Of a stretch of 64,000 bases of DNA, positions 1-9,161 are shown piece by piece. The notes under the pieces were generated by a model that made no database searches, was not told the DNA's origin, and was given only the letters and a program-made list of their open reading frames with translations. The position numbers and the translations under genes are program-made. Source of the stretch: Burkholderia ambifaria (GTDB taxonomy: Bacteria; Pseudomonadota; Gammaproteobacteria; Burkholderiales; Burkholderiaceae); the NCBI RefSeq assembly GCF_001443045.1, contig NZ_LKPJ01000001.1, forward strand, positions 6,997 to 70,996. Reading direction: 5' to 3'. How positions within the stretch are numbered: the stretch's first letter is position 1; every line of letters starts with the position of its first letter.

Positions 1-333
1 CACGATTTCCTGGCGGTGGTAGATGTCGTCGAGGAACGCGTTGAGTGCCATCACGCGCTGCTCGATGCCCAGCGACAGCCGGCTCCATTCGGCGCCCGAG
101 ATGATCCTCGGCACGATATCGAATGGAATCAGCCGCTCGGCGGCTTGCGCGTCGCCGTAGACGGCGAACGTGATGCCCGTCCTGCGGAACACACCTTCCG
201 CATCGTGGGCCTTCTGGGCGAGGCTCGCAGGGTTCTGCGTGTCGAGCCATTGCTTCAGGCGCGCGTAAGGCGCCCTCACCATCTCGCCGGATTGCAGCAT
301 TTCATCGAACGGTTTCATCGAATTGTTCTCCAT
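1..333 (-). CDS. Circularly permuted ATP-grasp protein, N-terminal part (cut by window edge)
   Basis: The reverse strand reads MENNSMKPFDEMLQSGE, then about 95 residues including a stretch close to FAVYGDAQAAERLIPFD and FLDDIYHRQEIV, and continues past the edge. This matches the start of the circularly permuted type 2 ATP-grasp family (COG2308, DUF404/DUF407). Family members are usually encoded beside an alpha-E domain protein and a transglutaminase-like protein. They are thought to ligate peptides, but the substrate is generally unknown. Two in-frame ATGs (333 and 318) could start it; the second begins MKPFDEM, which is the commoner family start. Only about a quarter of the protein is visible. 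Confidence 0.8.
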   Translation of the reverse strand, partial: MENNSMKPFDEMLQSGEMVRAPYARLKQWLDTQNPASLAQKAHDAEGVFRRTGITFAVYGDAQAAERLIPFDIVPRIISGAEWSRLSLGIEQRVMALNAFLDDIYHRQEIV

Positions 334-1002
334 CGTTCTTCCCCGGCATTGCGCATGCCGGACCGGCGTCACACCTTCTTTGCAAGGAACGTGCCTTGCG
401 CTATCCGCTCGATTCCCCCCTTTTTGCGCCGCGCCGCGCACGTTCGTGCGCCACGCCGCACCACGACGGTGCAGCGAAGGCCCTCTGGGCGGCGTCCGCG
501 CGCCACGATCGCGCGCGACCGATGCCGCGCCTGTCGAACATAGTTCCCCCGCGTGTCACGAATGTGCAATCTGCACCGCACCATATGCACGCGCGCACCG
601 ATCGTGCGCGTGATGGCGAATCGTGCCCCCGCACCGTCCGCCCTCGTCTCGGCTTCGCGATCCCCGACGCCCGCCTGCCGGCCGGGATGGCACGCTGCCT
701 GGCCGTCGCGATGGACTCGGGGAAAGGCGGGCCAGCCACGCAATCCGCGCGGCCGGCCCTGGGGAAGTACCGTCTGCGGCCGCACCGGCGTTCGACGCGG
801 TGAACTAACCGGTTAGCCGTGTTCGGCGCCTCAAACTTATGCAGCCGTAATGCCGCCGACAACGCTCATGCATATTTCGACTGACACCGATCGAAAAAAA
901 ACATCGGCTGTTTGCGCACGAGGCACGGTAGGCTAGAAGGTTCGTGCAGCGAAACGGCGCCGCCGCCCCGGTGGGCGCCGACCATAAAAAGCGAAGATCG
1001 AA
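334..1002. other. Intergenic region between divergent genes, no gene recognised
   Basis: About 670 bases lie between the divergently read ATP-grasp and HypT-like genes. Several overlapping open frames exist on both strands at 369-862. All are Arg/Ala/Pro-rich, compositionally simple products of GC-rich DNA without a good ribosome site, so I see no gene. The right-hand part is less GC-rich and must hold the promoter of the LysR gene. A perfect 12-base palindrome at 805-816 is the only clear regulatory candidate. Confidence 0.6.
805..816. promoter_or_regulatory. Perfect palindrome CTAACCGGTTAG, candidate operator
   Basis: A 12-base perfect inverted repeat, CTAACCGGTTAG, sits about 190 bases upstream of the HypT-like regulator. 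It lies where the sequence changes from GC-rich to mixed composition. It may bind a dimeric regulator. The protein that binds it is unknown, and a palindrome this short can occur by chance. Confidence 0.35.
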
Positions 1003-1995
1003 ATGGAAGCGAAGTGGCTGGAAGATTTCCTGAGCCTTGCGGATACCAAGAGCTTTTCCCGGGCCGCGCGTCATCGGCACCTCACGCAGTCGGCATTCAG
1101 CAGACGAATCGCCGCACTCGAAACGTGGATGGACGCGAAGCTGGTCGACCGCAGTATCAACCCGATCGCGCTGACGCCGGCCGGACAGATGTTCCGCGGG
1201 CTGGCGGCGGACATCCTGCGCAGCATGTATGCGGCACGCAACCTCGTGAACGGCTACGACCAGTTCGCGGCAAGCGACCAGGTCGTGCGCTTCGCGGTCG
1301 CGCATACGCTCGTGTTCACGCTGTTCCCCGAATGGCTCAAGCAGCTGAATGACGAAGTCGGCCACGTGACCGCGCGCGTCAACGCGGTGAACGTGCCCGA
1401 AGGCGTGCAGCAGCTCGTCGAAGGTGAATGCGACCTGCTGCTCGGCTATCACCATCCGCAGTTGCCGATCGTGCTCGATCCGAACCACTTCCCGTTCGTC
1501 ACGCTCGGCGTCGAACGGATCCTGCCGGTGTCGACGCCCGACTCGCGCGGCAAGCCGGTATTCGAACTGCCGGGCGCGCCGGACGCGCCGCTGCCGCTGC
1601 TCGCGTATTCGTCGGGCGCGTTCCTCGGGAACGTCGTCGAGATGCTGCTGCTGAACGCGTCGGAATCGTATGCGCTGCATCGGTGCTTCGAGACGCACAT
1701 GTCCGAGGCGCTGAAAGGCATGGTCGTGGCCGGGCACGGAATCGGCTGGCTGCCGGAAAGCTGCGTGGCGAAGGAGCTCGCGGAAGGTTCGCTCGTCTGC
1801 GCGGGTTCGGCGGACTGGATCACCGAACTCGAGATTCGCCTGTACCGGTCCGCGCGCAAGCGCGGGCTCGCGGCCGAACAGCTGTGGACCTACATCATGA
1901 ACCGGCCGCGCGCCGCGGCCGACAGCACGATCGCGGCCGATCCGATCGCGCCGGCCGTGCGCATTGCGCGCCGCAGTGCCAGCGGCGGCCGGTAA
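1003..1995 (+). CDS. LysR-family regulator, HypT (YjiE)-like
   Basis: A 330-residue LysR-type regulator. The winged helix-turn-helix occupies roughly residues 3-62 (EAKWLEDFLSLADTKSFSRA, then LTQSAFSRRIAALE). The effector domain follows from about residue 90. The start and the core motifs FSRRI.ALE, GIGWLPE and LPLLAYSSG resemble E. coli HypT (YjiE), a hypochlorite-responsive regulator. HypT is activated by methionine oxidation; whether this protein senses oxidants is inference. The final 30 residues (after YIMNRPRAAAD) extend beyond the usual family end. It has its own hairpin terminator at 2029-2064 and stands alone between the ATP-grasp gene and the PNAG locus. Confidence 0.85.
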   Translation: MEAKWLEDFLSLADTKSFSRAARHRHLTQSAFSRRIAALETWMDAKLVDRSINPIALTPAGQMFRGLAADILRSMYAARNLVNGYDQFAASDQVVRFAVAHTLVFTLFPEWLKQLNDEVGHVTARVNAVNVPEGVQQLVEGECDLLLGYHHPQLPIVLDPNHFPFVTLGVERILPVSTPDSRGKPVFELPGAPDAPLPLLAYSSGAFLGNVVEMLLLNASESYALHRCFETHMSEALKGMVVAGHGIGWLPESCVAKELAEGSLVCAGSADWITELEIRLYRSARKRGLAAEQLWTYIMNRPRAAADSTIAADPIAPAVRIARRSASGGR

Positions 1996-2690
1996 CGCGC
2001 CCTTACGTACTCACCCACGCAAGACAACGCCGGCGCGGCGCGGATTAAACCGCGTCGCGCCGGCCATTAACTAACTCGCTAACTCGCGCCTGCCCGCGGA
2101 GCATTTTTCGCTCCCGCTCCATATTGGAATCAATATCGCACGTTCGATCAACTGCGATTAAAAGCCAAACGTTTGCGCGTCCGCGTCGGATTTTTTTGCG
2201 TAACTCATCAACGGCCCCGAATAACTTTCCGATTTATAAGACGGAAATACCCTGTTACATAACAAATCAAAAGTTTCTGTTTGCATGTAATGCCGATTCT
2301 CACCAAAAACGTCGCACCCTCTTTTCGCATTTCCCGACCTGTGCACCGAGCCTCATCGTAATGCCTCGAGCACAGAGGCAAAAATTCCTTTTATCAGTCG
2401 TTATTTTTCGGCATGAATTCCGGTACCACTTCCGTCGGAAAATTTCCGTTCGGCCATCGCTACCGCTGAGCAATTATCATATTCGGCAATATCGACTTTA
2501 TTCAGCGTTAAACCAACCACCAAAATCTGCCGCAATCCTCCTTCAATAGGACGTTTAAAGTCCGTCCCATTCCAGCCACATACAGTTGTTTGTTCAAAAC
2601 CCTTCGTGTATCAATAGCGTGTCGCAAAAATAACGCGATTAATTCGACTCGGAATAAATGCGCTGTCATCGGTTCCGACTGGAGGTTGCA
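1996..2690 (+). other. AT-rich leader region upstream of the PNAG locus
   Basis: Apart from the hairpin at 2029-2064, this 695-base stretch has no convincing gene. The longest frame, 2124-2549, has no ribosome site and an unlikely composition. From about 2100 to 2660 the DNA is clearly AT-richer than its surroundings, with several T- and A-runs. Long AT-rich leaders before exopolysaccharide genes often bind nucleoid silencers such as H-NS/MvaT-type proteins and carry the promoter. This is the probable control region for 2691-14135. Confidence 0.55.
2029..2064 (+). terminator. Strong hairpin terminator after the LysR gene
   Basis: A 15-base stem (GCCGGCGCGGCGCGG, with one G-U pair in the partner arm) closes a six-base ATTAAA loop, 34 bases after the LysR stop codon. 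There is no proper U-tract afterwards, so it may work with Rho. It separates the regulator from the PNAG locus. Confidence 0.65.
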
Positions 2691-3122
2691 ATGTCTTCCT
2701 CGTCGTCTAAGCAGCATGCTTGCCCGCTCCTCGGCATCGCCGTATTCGCACTCTGCATGAATGCCCTGGCCCAGACCCAGACCCCAAACCCGACGCCCGC
2801 GTCCGGCGCGGGCCCCGGGCGATACGTGATTTCGTACATCTGCGGCGACGCGCGAATCGACGGGACGGCGCCGCTTCCCCCCGACGGCCGTCCGTACAAC
2901 CTCGGCGTGTCGTTCGTATCGGGCGGCACCGGGCAGCCGCTGTCGAACGTTCAGGTGCGGCTGCGGCGACATGGGCGCGTGCTCGTCGAGTTCAAGGCAA
3001 CGGGGCCACGCTGCCTGTTCAGCGTCCCCGATGCAAGTTACCGGGTCGAAGGAACCTACCAGGGGGCCACGCAATTCGCGATCGTCGAAACGGGCGCGCT
3101 GACCACGCAGCTGCGATGGTGA
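2691..3122 (+). CDS. Small secreted protein of unknown function at head of the PNAG locus
   Basis: A 143-residue protein beginning MSSSSSKQHACPLLG. It has a signal peptide of about 28 residues (hydrophobic LLGIAVFALCMNALAQ, cleavage after ALA), then a Pro/Thr linker. Its globular domain has the feel of a carboxypeptidase-regulatory or Ig-like beta-sandwich (NVQVRLRRHGRVLVEFKATG, then SYRVEGTYQG). This start was chosen because GGAGG lies six bases upstream; an upstream in-frame ATG at 2658 lacks such a site. It is co-directional with the next genes, 73 bases from its neighbour. A periplasmic role in PNAG handling is guessed only from position. Confidence 0.7.
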   Translation: MSSSSSKQHACPLLGIAVFALCMNALAQTQTPNPTPASGAGPGRYVISYICGDARIDGTAPLPPDGRPYNLGVSFVSGGTGQPLSNVQVRLRRHGRVLVEFKATGPRCLFSVPDASYRVEGTYQGATQFAIVETGALTTQLRW

Positions 3123-3195
3123 GCGCCGCCTGAATCCACATGCCGACAGCGCGATCGCGTCGATCACCGCCATCCATCGAATCGAGGAACATTGA

Positions 3196-3954
3196 ATGAC
3201 TCGTGCAGATCGACCGGACGGCTCGCCCGTCCGTCAGCCGAAACCCTCCTGGGGCCCCGGAAGGAGTGCGGCACTCAGCTTCGTCGCGTTTGCCGCGATC
3301 TTCGGCGCATTCGCGTATGTCGAGCGCGACGGGGGTGTCGGCCATGCAACCGTGACGCACGACATCGCCGGCATGATCGGCTCCGCCGTCGGGAAATATC
3401 GCCAGGCCATCGTGGCCGCGACGAGCAACGCCTCCGGCGCATCCGTGCCCACCGGCATGGCGTCGATGGTCGCGCAGGCCGAGCCGGTCATGCCGTCCGC
3501 GTCGGCAACGCCCACCGTGTCGGCTGCGGCCGAACCGACCGCGGCGCCGCACACGACTGCACGCTCCGCCGCGAAACACACGCGCCGCATGCACGTACCG
3601 TCCACGACGCTCGCGACCAATGCACACGCCGCATCGGCCAGCGCGCGCGCGGCACGCCACGGCGACGCGCACCGGACGTCGCGTTCGCAGGCGCTGGCGA
3701 GCACGAGAAAACACCCTGACCCCGCACCGAAGCGGCAGCCGCAATCGTATATCGCCGACACCGCGCACGTGGAGGCCACCAGCGTCACGCACGACGAGCT
3801 GGAAGGCGCCCGTGCACTGGCCAGGGCGCGCTGGTGTGCACGGATCGACGAATGGAACTGCGTGGAGGAGAACGCGAGTCGCGCGCTCGCCATCGACCCG
3901 AAGAACAGCGAATCGCGTGCGCTGCTTGGACAGGCGGTCCGCAACCGCCTGTAG
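3196..3954 (+). CDS. Membrane-anchored Ala-rich protein with TPR-like C-terminus
   Basis: A 252-residue protein. One transmembrane segment near residues 25-42 (ALSFVAFAAIFGAFAYVE) follows a short cytoplasmic N-terminus. A long Ala/Thr/His/Arg-rich low-complexity linker runs from about 75 to 200. The C-terminal 50 residues look like one tetratricopeptide-type helical hairpin (GARALARARWCARIDEWNC, then NASRALAIDPKNSESRALL). Two cysteines lie in that hairpin. It precedes pgaA by 108 bases. The function is unknown. The anchor-linker-TPR design suggests a spacer that reaches across the periplasm towards PgaA, which is inference. Confidence 0.65.
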   Translation: MTRADRPDGSPVRQPKPSWGPGRSAALSFVAFAAIFGAFAYVERDGGVGHATVTHDIAGMIGSAVGKYRQAIVAATSNASGASVPTGMASMVAQAEPVMPSASATPTVSAAAEPTAAPHTTARSAAKHTRRMHVPSTTLATNAHAASASARAARHGDAHRTSRSQALASTRKHPDPAPKRQPQSYIADTAHVEATSVTHDELEGARALARARWCARIDEWNCVEENASRALAIDPKNSESRALLGQAVRNRL

Positions 3955-4062
3955 ACCGGCCGGATGCCGCCGGGTCTCGCTGCCCGGCGGCGCGACGGCC
4001 GGCCGGCGCCGAGCGTCGTCGGGTGTGCAACCGATGTGATCGTTTCAGAGTGAGGACACACC

Positions 4063-7053
4063 GTGGCCAACAATCGGAAACAACAATGCACCACCGTCGC
4101 TCCGCCCAACCGGCGGATCCTCCTGCATGCGCCATTGCTGTTGCTGCTCGTCGCGTCCGGCCCCTGCTTTTCCGCCGAAGGCGACGCGGAACCGGGCGGC
4201 GCACGCGAGATCGCCGGGACCAGCGGCGCGCCGGATGCGCTGCCGCCCGACATGCGGCCGACGAGGGTGCCGATGCAGATCGCCCAGGGTTCGGATGCCC
4301 TGCCCCCCCATGCGCCGACGCCGATCGCGCAGGCATCGGATGCGTCGATGCAGATCGCGCAGGCATCGCCGCCGCAACCTCAGACGATGCCGACCACGGT
4401 CGTGGTGGAGCCGGATGCTTCGCAGCCGGGCGACCCGGCACCGGGCACGCGATCGCCGGCTGCTCCGGCACCGACCGAGCAGGCGTCGACTGCGACGCTG
4501 CAACTCGCCCAGGCGGCCGACACCGCAACGCCAAATGCGTCTGCACCAGCCACGCAGACCTCGGCCGCCCCGCCGCAGCTCACCCAGGTGTCCGACGCCC
4601 TGCCACCGCATACGCCTGCACCCACCGCCCAAACCTCGACTGCCCCGCCGCCGCCTGCGCAGGCGTCCGACACCGCAACGCCAAATGCGCCTGCACCAGC
4701 CACGCAGACCTCGGCCGCCCCGCCGCAGCTCACCCAGGTGTCCGACGCCCTGCCGCCGAATACGCTGCTACCGGCCACGCATGCATCGGGCGCACCGGTC
4801 CAGATCGATCAGACCGCGAATACCCAGCCGCCCGATACGCCGACGCAAAGTGCCACGACGACGTCCGGCCCTCCCGCATCCCGATCGCCGGCGCCGAGCG
4901 CACACACCTCGGACACCCCACTGCAGCTCGCGCAGGCCGCAACCGCCGCGCCGCCGAATCCGCCGACGCAAACCGCGCAGGCATCCGGCACCCCGATGCC
5001 GAACTCGCCCGCGCCCGTTACCCGGACGCCGGGCTCGGAACCGCCATCGTCCCAGGCGCCGAATTCACAGACACCCGGCGCCCAGCTCCCCGGCGAACCG
5101 ATCCAACGCTCGCAAGGCCCCGACGTCGAAGCACCGAATGCCCAGGCACCGAATCTCAGTACCGCCGACGTCGCGACCGTGCGCAACGACGTGTTCGGCC
5201 TCGCCGCGAGCGGCGGCGCAATCAAGGCGCTCGAGGAAGCGAAGGCGCGGCCCGATGCATTCTCGGCCGTCGACATCGCGCAACTGGAAGAACTGTCGAT
5301 TCGCCAGCAGGTGCGCGGCGGACGCGACAAGTCGCGCTCGATGACAAGTTCGGACCGTTTCGACGGACTCGACAGCGCACTGCGCGCGGCGGACGACCTC
5401 GACAAGCGAATGCCGGCCACGCCCGAGTACACGCCGGTCAGGACGGCGCTGGCGGGCGATCGCACGATCGCCTATGCGGCACGCGGCGACATGAAGACGG
5501 CCGTCGCGACGTTCGAGACGATTCCGTCCAACGCGGAGATCTCGATCGACGCGCTGGCGGCCGTCGGCGACGCCTACCTGTACCTGAGCGAACCGGCCAA
5601 GGCGAATGCCGTGTATCAGCGCGCGCTGAAACAGGCGACCGCATCGCCGACGGACCGCGCGACACGCGGCTTCCAGTACGGTGCGCGCACGCGCCCGATC
5701 GAACTGCGCGAAGGGCTGTTCTGGTCGTACGTCGACCAGGGACACGCGGCGGATGCGAAGCTGGTGCTCGACGACATGGGCAAGTCGCTGCCGCCGGCCA
5801 ATGAGGTGCGCAACTACGGCCCGGAGGAAAGCGACTATCTGCGCTACTACCGGCTGCGCGCGCAATACCTGATCTACACGGGTCACGTCGACGAAGGGAT
5901 CGCCGCGCTCGAAGCGCTCGAGAAACAGGTGCCGTTCAACGCGGAGATCCGTGCCGCGCACGCCGACGCGGTGTCGGGCCAGTCGCATCCCCGCCAGGCG
6001 ATCGCGATGTATCGCGCGTCGCTGACCGATCACCCGGACAGCGTCGAGATGCTCGCGGGCCTCGGCCGCGCGTCGCTCACGGCAGACGATTACGCGAGCG
6101 CGAAGTACGTCGACCAGACCCTGGGCAACACGTTCCCGGACAGCGGTGCCGTGCGCGGCTTCAAGCGCGACTACAAGGCGTACCGCAGCCCCGTGTTCAC
6201 GACAGACCTGAGCTACGAGCACGGCAACAGCGCGCTGGCCGACAACAGCTTCACGTCGGACAGCTATGTGTATTCGCAACCGTTCGGCGACAACTGGCGC
6301 GTCTTCTCGCACACGTTCTTCGGCTATGCGCAGACCGACTCCGGCAACGTCAGCCGCACGCGGACAGGCGTCGGTGGCGACTACCGGCACGGGCCGCTCA
6401 CCGTGCAGGGCGAAGTCACGCGCTCGTTCGGCTCGGACGGCCGAACCGGCGGACGCGGGTCGATCGCGTACGCGCTGAACGACTACTGGACGGTCAGCGG
6501 CGCGCTCGACACCAACGACAACTCGCTGCCGTGGAAGGCGTATGCCGCGCACATCTGGGGCCGCTCGGCGAACGTCTCGGTCGTGTATCGCCAGAACGAC
6601 CGTCGCGAGGTCAAGCTGAGCTACGGCGTGAGCCGCTACAGCGATTCGAACCTGCACCAGGAGATCTCGGCGACCGCCACGCAGCGCGTGTACACGTCCG
6701 CCAACCAGCTCGTCAACGTATCGCTCGATCTCGGCACCGACAGCAACACGCGCCAGGACGCGCCCTACTTCAGCCCGGGCCGCGACTACGCGGCCGCGGC
6801 GACCGTCATGCACCAGCTGATGCTGTGGAAGAAGGGCGACATGGGGCTGAAGCAGCGCATATCGGTGTCGGGCGGCGTATACAACGAGCGCGGTTTCGGC
6901 ACGAGCCCGCTGTGGAGCGCTCGCCTCGAGCACGCGTGGACGTTCAAGCACGACATCACGCTGAGCTATGGCGTCGAGATCAGCAGCCACGCGTACGACG
7001 GCGAGCGCGAACGCTCCGAAACCGGCTTCCTGTCGGTCAACCTGCCGTTCTAG
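4063..7053 (+). CDS. pgaA: PgaA, outer-membrane PNAG export porin with giant low-complexity insert
   Basis: A 996-residue outer-membrane exporter of poly-beta-1,6-N-acetylglucosamine; E. coli PgaA has about 807. It starts at GTG with GAGGA upstream. The signal peptide is residues 1-38 (LLLHAPLLLLLVAS-type core). Residues about 40-366 are a Pro/Ala/Thr/Gln-rich low-complexity region not found in E. coli PgaA. TPR repeats follow (about 367-700), which in the family bind de-N-acetylated PNAG. A predicted beta-barrel runs from about 705 and ends in the aromatic signature SVNLPF. The insert contains a recent internal duplication (see repeat entry). pgaB follows after 14 bases, so the genes are co-transcribed. 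Confidence 0.92.
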   Translation: MANNRKQQCTTVAPPNRRILLHAPLLLLLVASGPCFSAEGDAEPGGAREIAGTSGAPDALPPDMRPTRVPMQIAQGSDALPPHAPTPIAQASDASMQIAQASPPQPQTMPTTVVVEPDASQPGDPAPGTRSPAAPAPTEQASTATLQLAQAADTATPNASAPATQTSAAPPQLTQVSDALPPHTPAPTAQTSTAPPPPAQASDTATPNAPAPATQTSAAPPQLTQVSDALPPNTLLPATHASGAPVQIDQTANTQPPDTPTQSATTTSGPPASRSPAPSAHTSDTPLQLAQAATAAPPNPPTQTAQASGTPMPNSPAPVTRTPGSEPPSSQAPNSQTPGAQLPGEPIQRSQGPDVEAPNAQAPNLSTADVATVRNDVFGLAASGGAIKALEEAKARPDAFSAVDIAQLEELSIRQQVRGGRDKSRSMTSSDRFDGLDSALRAADDLDKRMPATPEYTPVRTALAGDRTIAYAARGDMKTAVATFETIPSNAEISIDALAAVGDAYLYLSEPAKANAVYQRALKQATASPTDRATRGFQYGARTRPIELREGLFWSYVDQGHAADAKLVLDDMGKSLPPANEVRNYGPEESDYLRYYRLRAQYLIYTGHVDEGIAALEALEKQVPFNAEIRAAHADAVSGQSHPRQAIAMYRASLTDHPDSVEMLAGLGRASLTADDYASAKYVDQTLGNTFPDSGAVRGFKRDYKAYRSPVFTTDLSYEHGNSALADNSFTSDSYVYSQPFGDNWRVFSHTFFGYAQTDSGNVSRTRTGVGGDYRHGPLTVQGEVTRSFGSDGRTGGRGSIAYALNDYWTVSGALDTNDNSLPWKAYAAHIWGRSANVSVVYRQNDRREVKLSYGVSRYSDSNLHQEISATATQRVYTSANQLVNVSLDLGTDSNTRQDAPYFSPGRDYAAAATVMHQLMLWKKGDMGLKQRISVSGGVYNERGFGTSPLWSARLEHAWTFKHDITLSYGVEISSHAYDGERERSETGFLSVNLPF
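4517..4758 (+). repeat. Direct repeat of about 90 bases, 150-base period, inside pgaA
   Basis: Bases 4517-4608 recur almost unchanged at 4667-4758, with one difference near the start (t/c at 4540/4690) and one near the end. The offset is exactly 150 bases or 50 codons, so reading frame is kept. Each copy encodes a unit of the form DTATPNAPAPATQTSAAPPQ. Weaker copies of the same A/T/P/Q motif fill the surrounding 300 residues. Such repeats can expand or contract by slippage and alter linker length. Confidence 0.9.
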
Positions 7054-7067
7054 CAAGGAGATCGCGA

Positions 7068-9161
7068 ATGCAAACCAGACGGACCTTCATGTGCGGATGC
7101 ATGGGCGCATTTGCCGCCTGTTCGCTGTTTCCGGGCGTGACCAATGCCAAGATGATCGACCTGCTGCCGCCGTCCGATCCGGCCGACGGCAAGACGTTTC
7201 GCATAATCTGCATGCATGACGTGCGTGACAACCTGATGGCGTCGTTCTCGTCACCTTCGGCTTTGGTGGACCCGTTCGCGGTCGATACCGGCACGCTGAC
7301 CGCGGTCTTCTCGTGGCTGCAGACCAACAACTACCACACCATCACGGTCAAGCAGATCGAGGAGTCGCGGCACGGCGGCAAGCCGCTGCCGCCGCGCGCG
7401 GTGCTGCTCACGTTCGACGACGGCTTTCGCAGCCACTACACGAAGGTGCTGCCGCTGCTCGAGCGCTTCAAGTATCCGGCCGTGATGGGCATCGTCACCG
7501 CGTGGATCGATACACCGCCGGATACGCCGATCCGCATCAGCGACAAGGTCCAGGTGCCGCGCGACTATTTCATGTCGTGGGACGAGGTGAAAAAGGTCGG
7601 CGAGTCGCACCTCGTCGAGCTTGGCTGCCACACCCACAATCTTCATCACGGCGCGGTCGCGAATCCGCAAGGCAACGAGTTGCCGGCAACCACATCGCAC
7701 CTCTATCTTCAAGACGAGAAACGCTATGAAACCGACGCCGAATTCCAGGCTCGCGTGCACGACGACCTGCAGACCTGCGTGCGGCAGATTCGCGAACATA
7801 CCGGCATCGTCGCACGCTCGATGGTGTGGCCATACGGCGCGGAAAACCAGCCCGTGCGCACGATATCGACGTCGCTCGGCATGGACATCCAGTTCAGCCT
7901 CGACGCCGGGCCGAATACGCCGGACGTGCCGCTGGACCGGCTGAGACGGATCCTGATGATGTACGACGTCGACATCGGCGGGTTCGAGCGCTCGATGCGC
8001 GAGCCGGCGTCCAACCGCGGCGACGTCGACGTGCCCGAGCGCACCGTGCAGGTCGATCTCGACCAGGTCTACGACCCGGATCCCGGGCGGCAGGAAGCGA
8101 ATCTCGGCAAGCTGGTCGAGCGCATCTACCGGATGCAGCCGAAATCGGTGTATCTCCAGGCGTATGCGGACCCGAAAGGCACCGGCGTGGCCGAAGCGGT
8201 GTATTTCCCGAACCGGCACCTGCCGATGCGCGCCGACCTGTTCTCGCGCGCCGCGTGGCAGCTCAACACGCGTTCCAACGTGCAGGTGTACGCGTGGATG
8301 CCGGTGCTCGCGTTCCGGCCGCCGGCCGACAAGCAGCGCGGGCTCGAGGCCGTGAGTGCATACGGCGGCGCACCAGCCCGCGAGAACGGTACGCGCATGT
8401 TCCGGCTGAGCCCGTTCGATCCGGACGCGCGGCTGATGATCCAGCAGATCTACGAGGATCTCAGCAAGCACGCGTCGTTCAGCGGCATCCTGTTCAGCGA
8501 CGACGCCGTGCTCGACGACTACGAGGATGCGGGCCGGCATGCGCTGCGCACCTATGCTCAGTGGGGGCTGCCGGCCGATGTCGGCAAGATCCGCGAGAAC
8601 CCCGACCTGATGAAGCGCTGGACGCGCCAGAAGTCGCGCTACCTGATCGACCTGACCCGCCAGCTCGAACAGATCGTGCTGGCCCACCAGAACGTGGGCG
8701 ACGTGCTGACCGTGCGCAACATCTTCGCGATGCCGGTGCTCAAGCCCGAATCGGAAGCGTGGTACGCGCAGAACTACGACGATTTCCTCGCCACCTACGA
8801 CTACGTCGCGCTGATGGCGATGCCGTACATGGAGCAGGCGAAGGATCCCAATGGCTGGCTGGACCAGCTCGTCAAAGCCGTGCGCGCGAAGCAGCGCGGG
8901 CTGCAGCGCACCGTGTTCGAACTGCAGTCGTACGACTGGCACGCGCAGAAGGCGGTGCCGGCCAGCACGCTGCTCACGCAGATGCGGCGGCTGCGCAGCG
9001 AAGGCGCGGTGAATTTCGGCTACTACCCGGACAACTTCCTGAACGGCCAGCCGGAGCTCGATGCGATGCGCGACGTGATGTCGCTGAAGAGCCGCCTCGA
9101 CCCCACCTCGATCAACGCGCTGATGCAGATGCAGCATACGCAGGGGACCAAGACACCATGA
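7068..9161 (+). CDS. pgaB: PgaB, PNAG de-N-acetylase / glycoside hydrolase lipoprotein
   Basis: A 697-residue protein that partly de-N-acetylates PNAG in the periplasm and so allows export through PgaA. The N-terminal deacetylase domain has the metal site intact: LTFDDGF with D117 and D118, and HTHNLHHG with H188 and H193. VWPYG supplies a further conserved loop. The C-terminal half (from about 310) is the PNAG-binding glycoside hydrolase domain, with ILFSDDAVLDDYED and YYPDNFL. The N-terminus is MQTRRTFMCGCMGAFAACS: it carries both a twin-arginine motif and a possible lipobox FAAC, unlike E. coli PgaB. The ATG was chosen because AAGGAG lies seven bases upstream. Its stop overlaps the pgaC start (ATGA). 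Confidence 0.93.
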   Translation: MQTRRTFMCGCMGAFAACSLFPGVTNAKMIDLLPPSDPADGKTFRIICMHDVRDNLMASFSSPSALVDPFAVDTGTLTAVFSWLQTNNYHTITVKQIEESRHGGKPLPPRAVLLTFDDGFRSHYTKVLPLLERFKYPAVMGIVTAWIDTPPDTPIRISDKVQVPRDYFMSWDEVKKVGESHLVELGCHTHNLHHGAVANPQGNELPATTSHLYLQDEKRYETDAEFQARVHDDLQTCVRQIREHTGIVARSMVWPYGAENQPVRTISTSLGMDIQFSLDAGPNTPDVPLDRLRRILMMYDVDIGGFERSMREPASNRGDVDVPERTVQVDLDQVYDPDPGRQEANLGKLVERIYRMQPKSVYLQAYADPKGTGVAEAVYFPNRHLPMRADLFSRAAWQLNTRSNVQVYAWMPVLAFRPPADKQRGLEAVSAYGGAPARENGTRMFRLSPFDPDARLMIQQIYEDLSKHASFSGILFSDDAVLDDYEDAGRHALRTYAQWGLPADVGKIRENPDLMKRWTRQKSRYLIDLTRQLEQIVLAHQNVGDVLTVRNIFAMPVLKPESEAWYAQNYDDFLATYDYVALMAMPYMEQAKDPNGWLDQLVKAVRAKQRGLQRTVFELQSYDWHAQKAVPASTLLTQMRRLRSEGAVNFGYYPDNFLNGQPELDAMRDVMSLKSRLDPTSINALMQMQHTQGTKTP

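Noticed and set aside
369-862. Overlapping open frames on both strands between the ATP-grasp and LysR genes
   Set aside because: Arg/Ala/Pro-rich products of GC-rich DNA, no ribosome sites, no domains, mutual overlap.
2124-2549. 141-residue frame in the AT-rich region before the PNAG locus
   Set aside because: No ribosome site, no recognisable domain, unusual composition; better explained as promoter DNA.
4127-5344. Long alternative frame within pgaA (405 residues)
   Set aside because: Arg/Pro-rich shadow of the repeat region in pgaA; no start signal.
6531-7067. N-terminal extension of PgaB to 6531
   Set aside because: Would overlap the pgaA barrel in another frame; the real start at 7068 has AAGGAG and a signal peptide.
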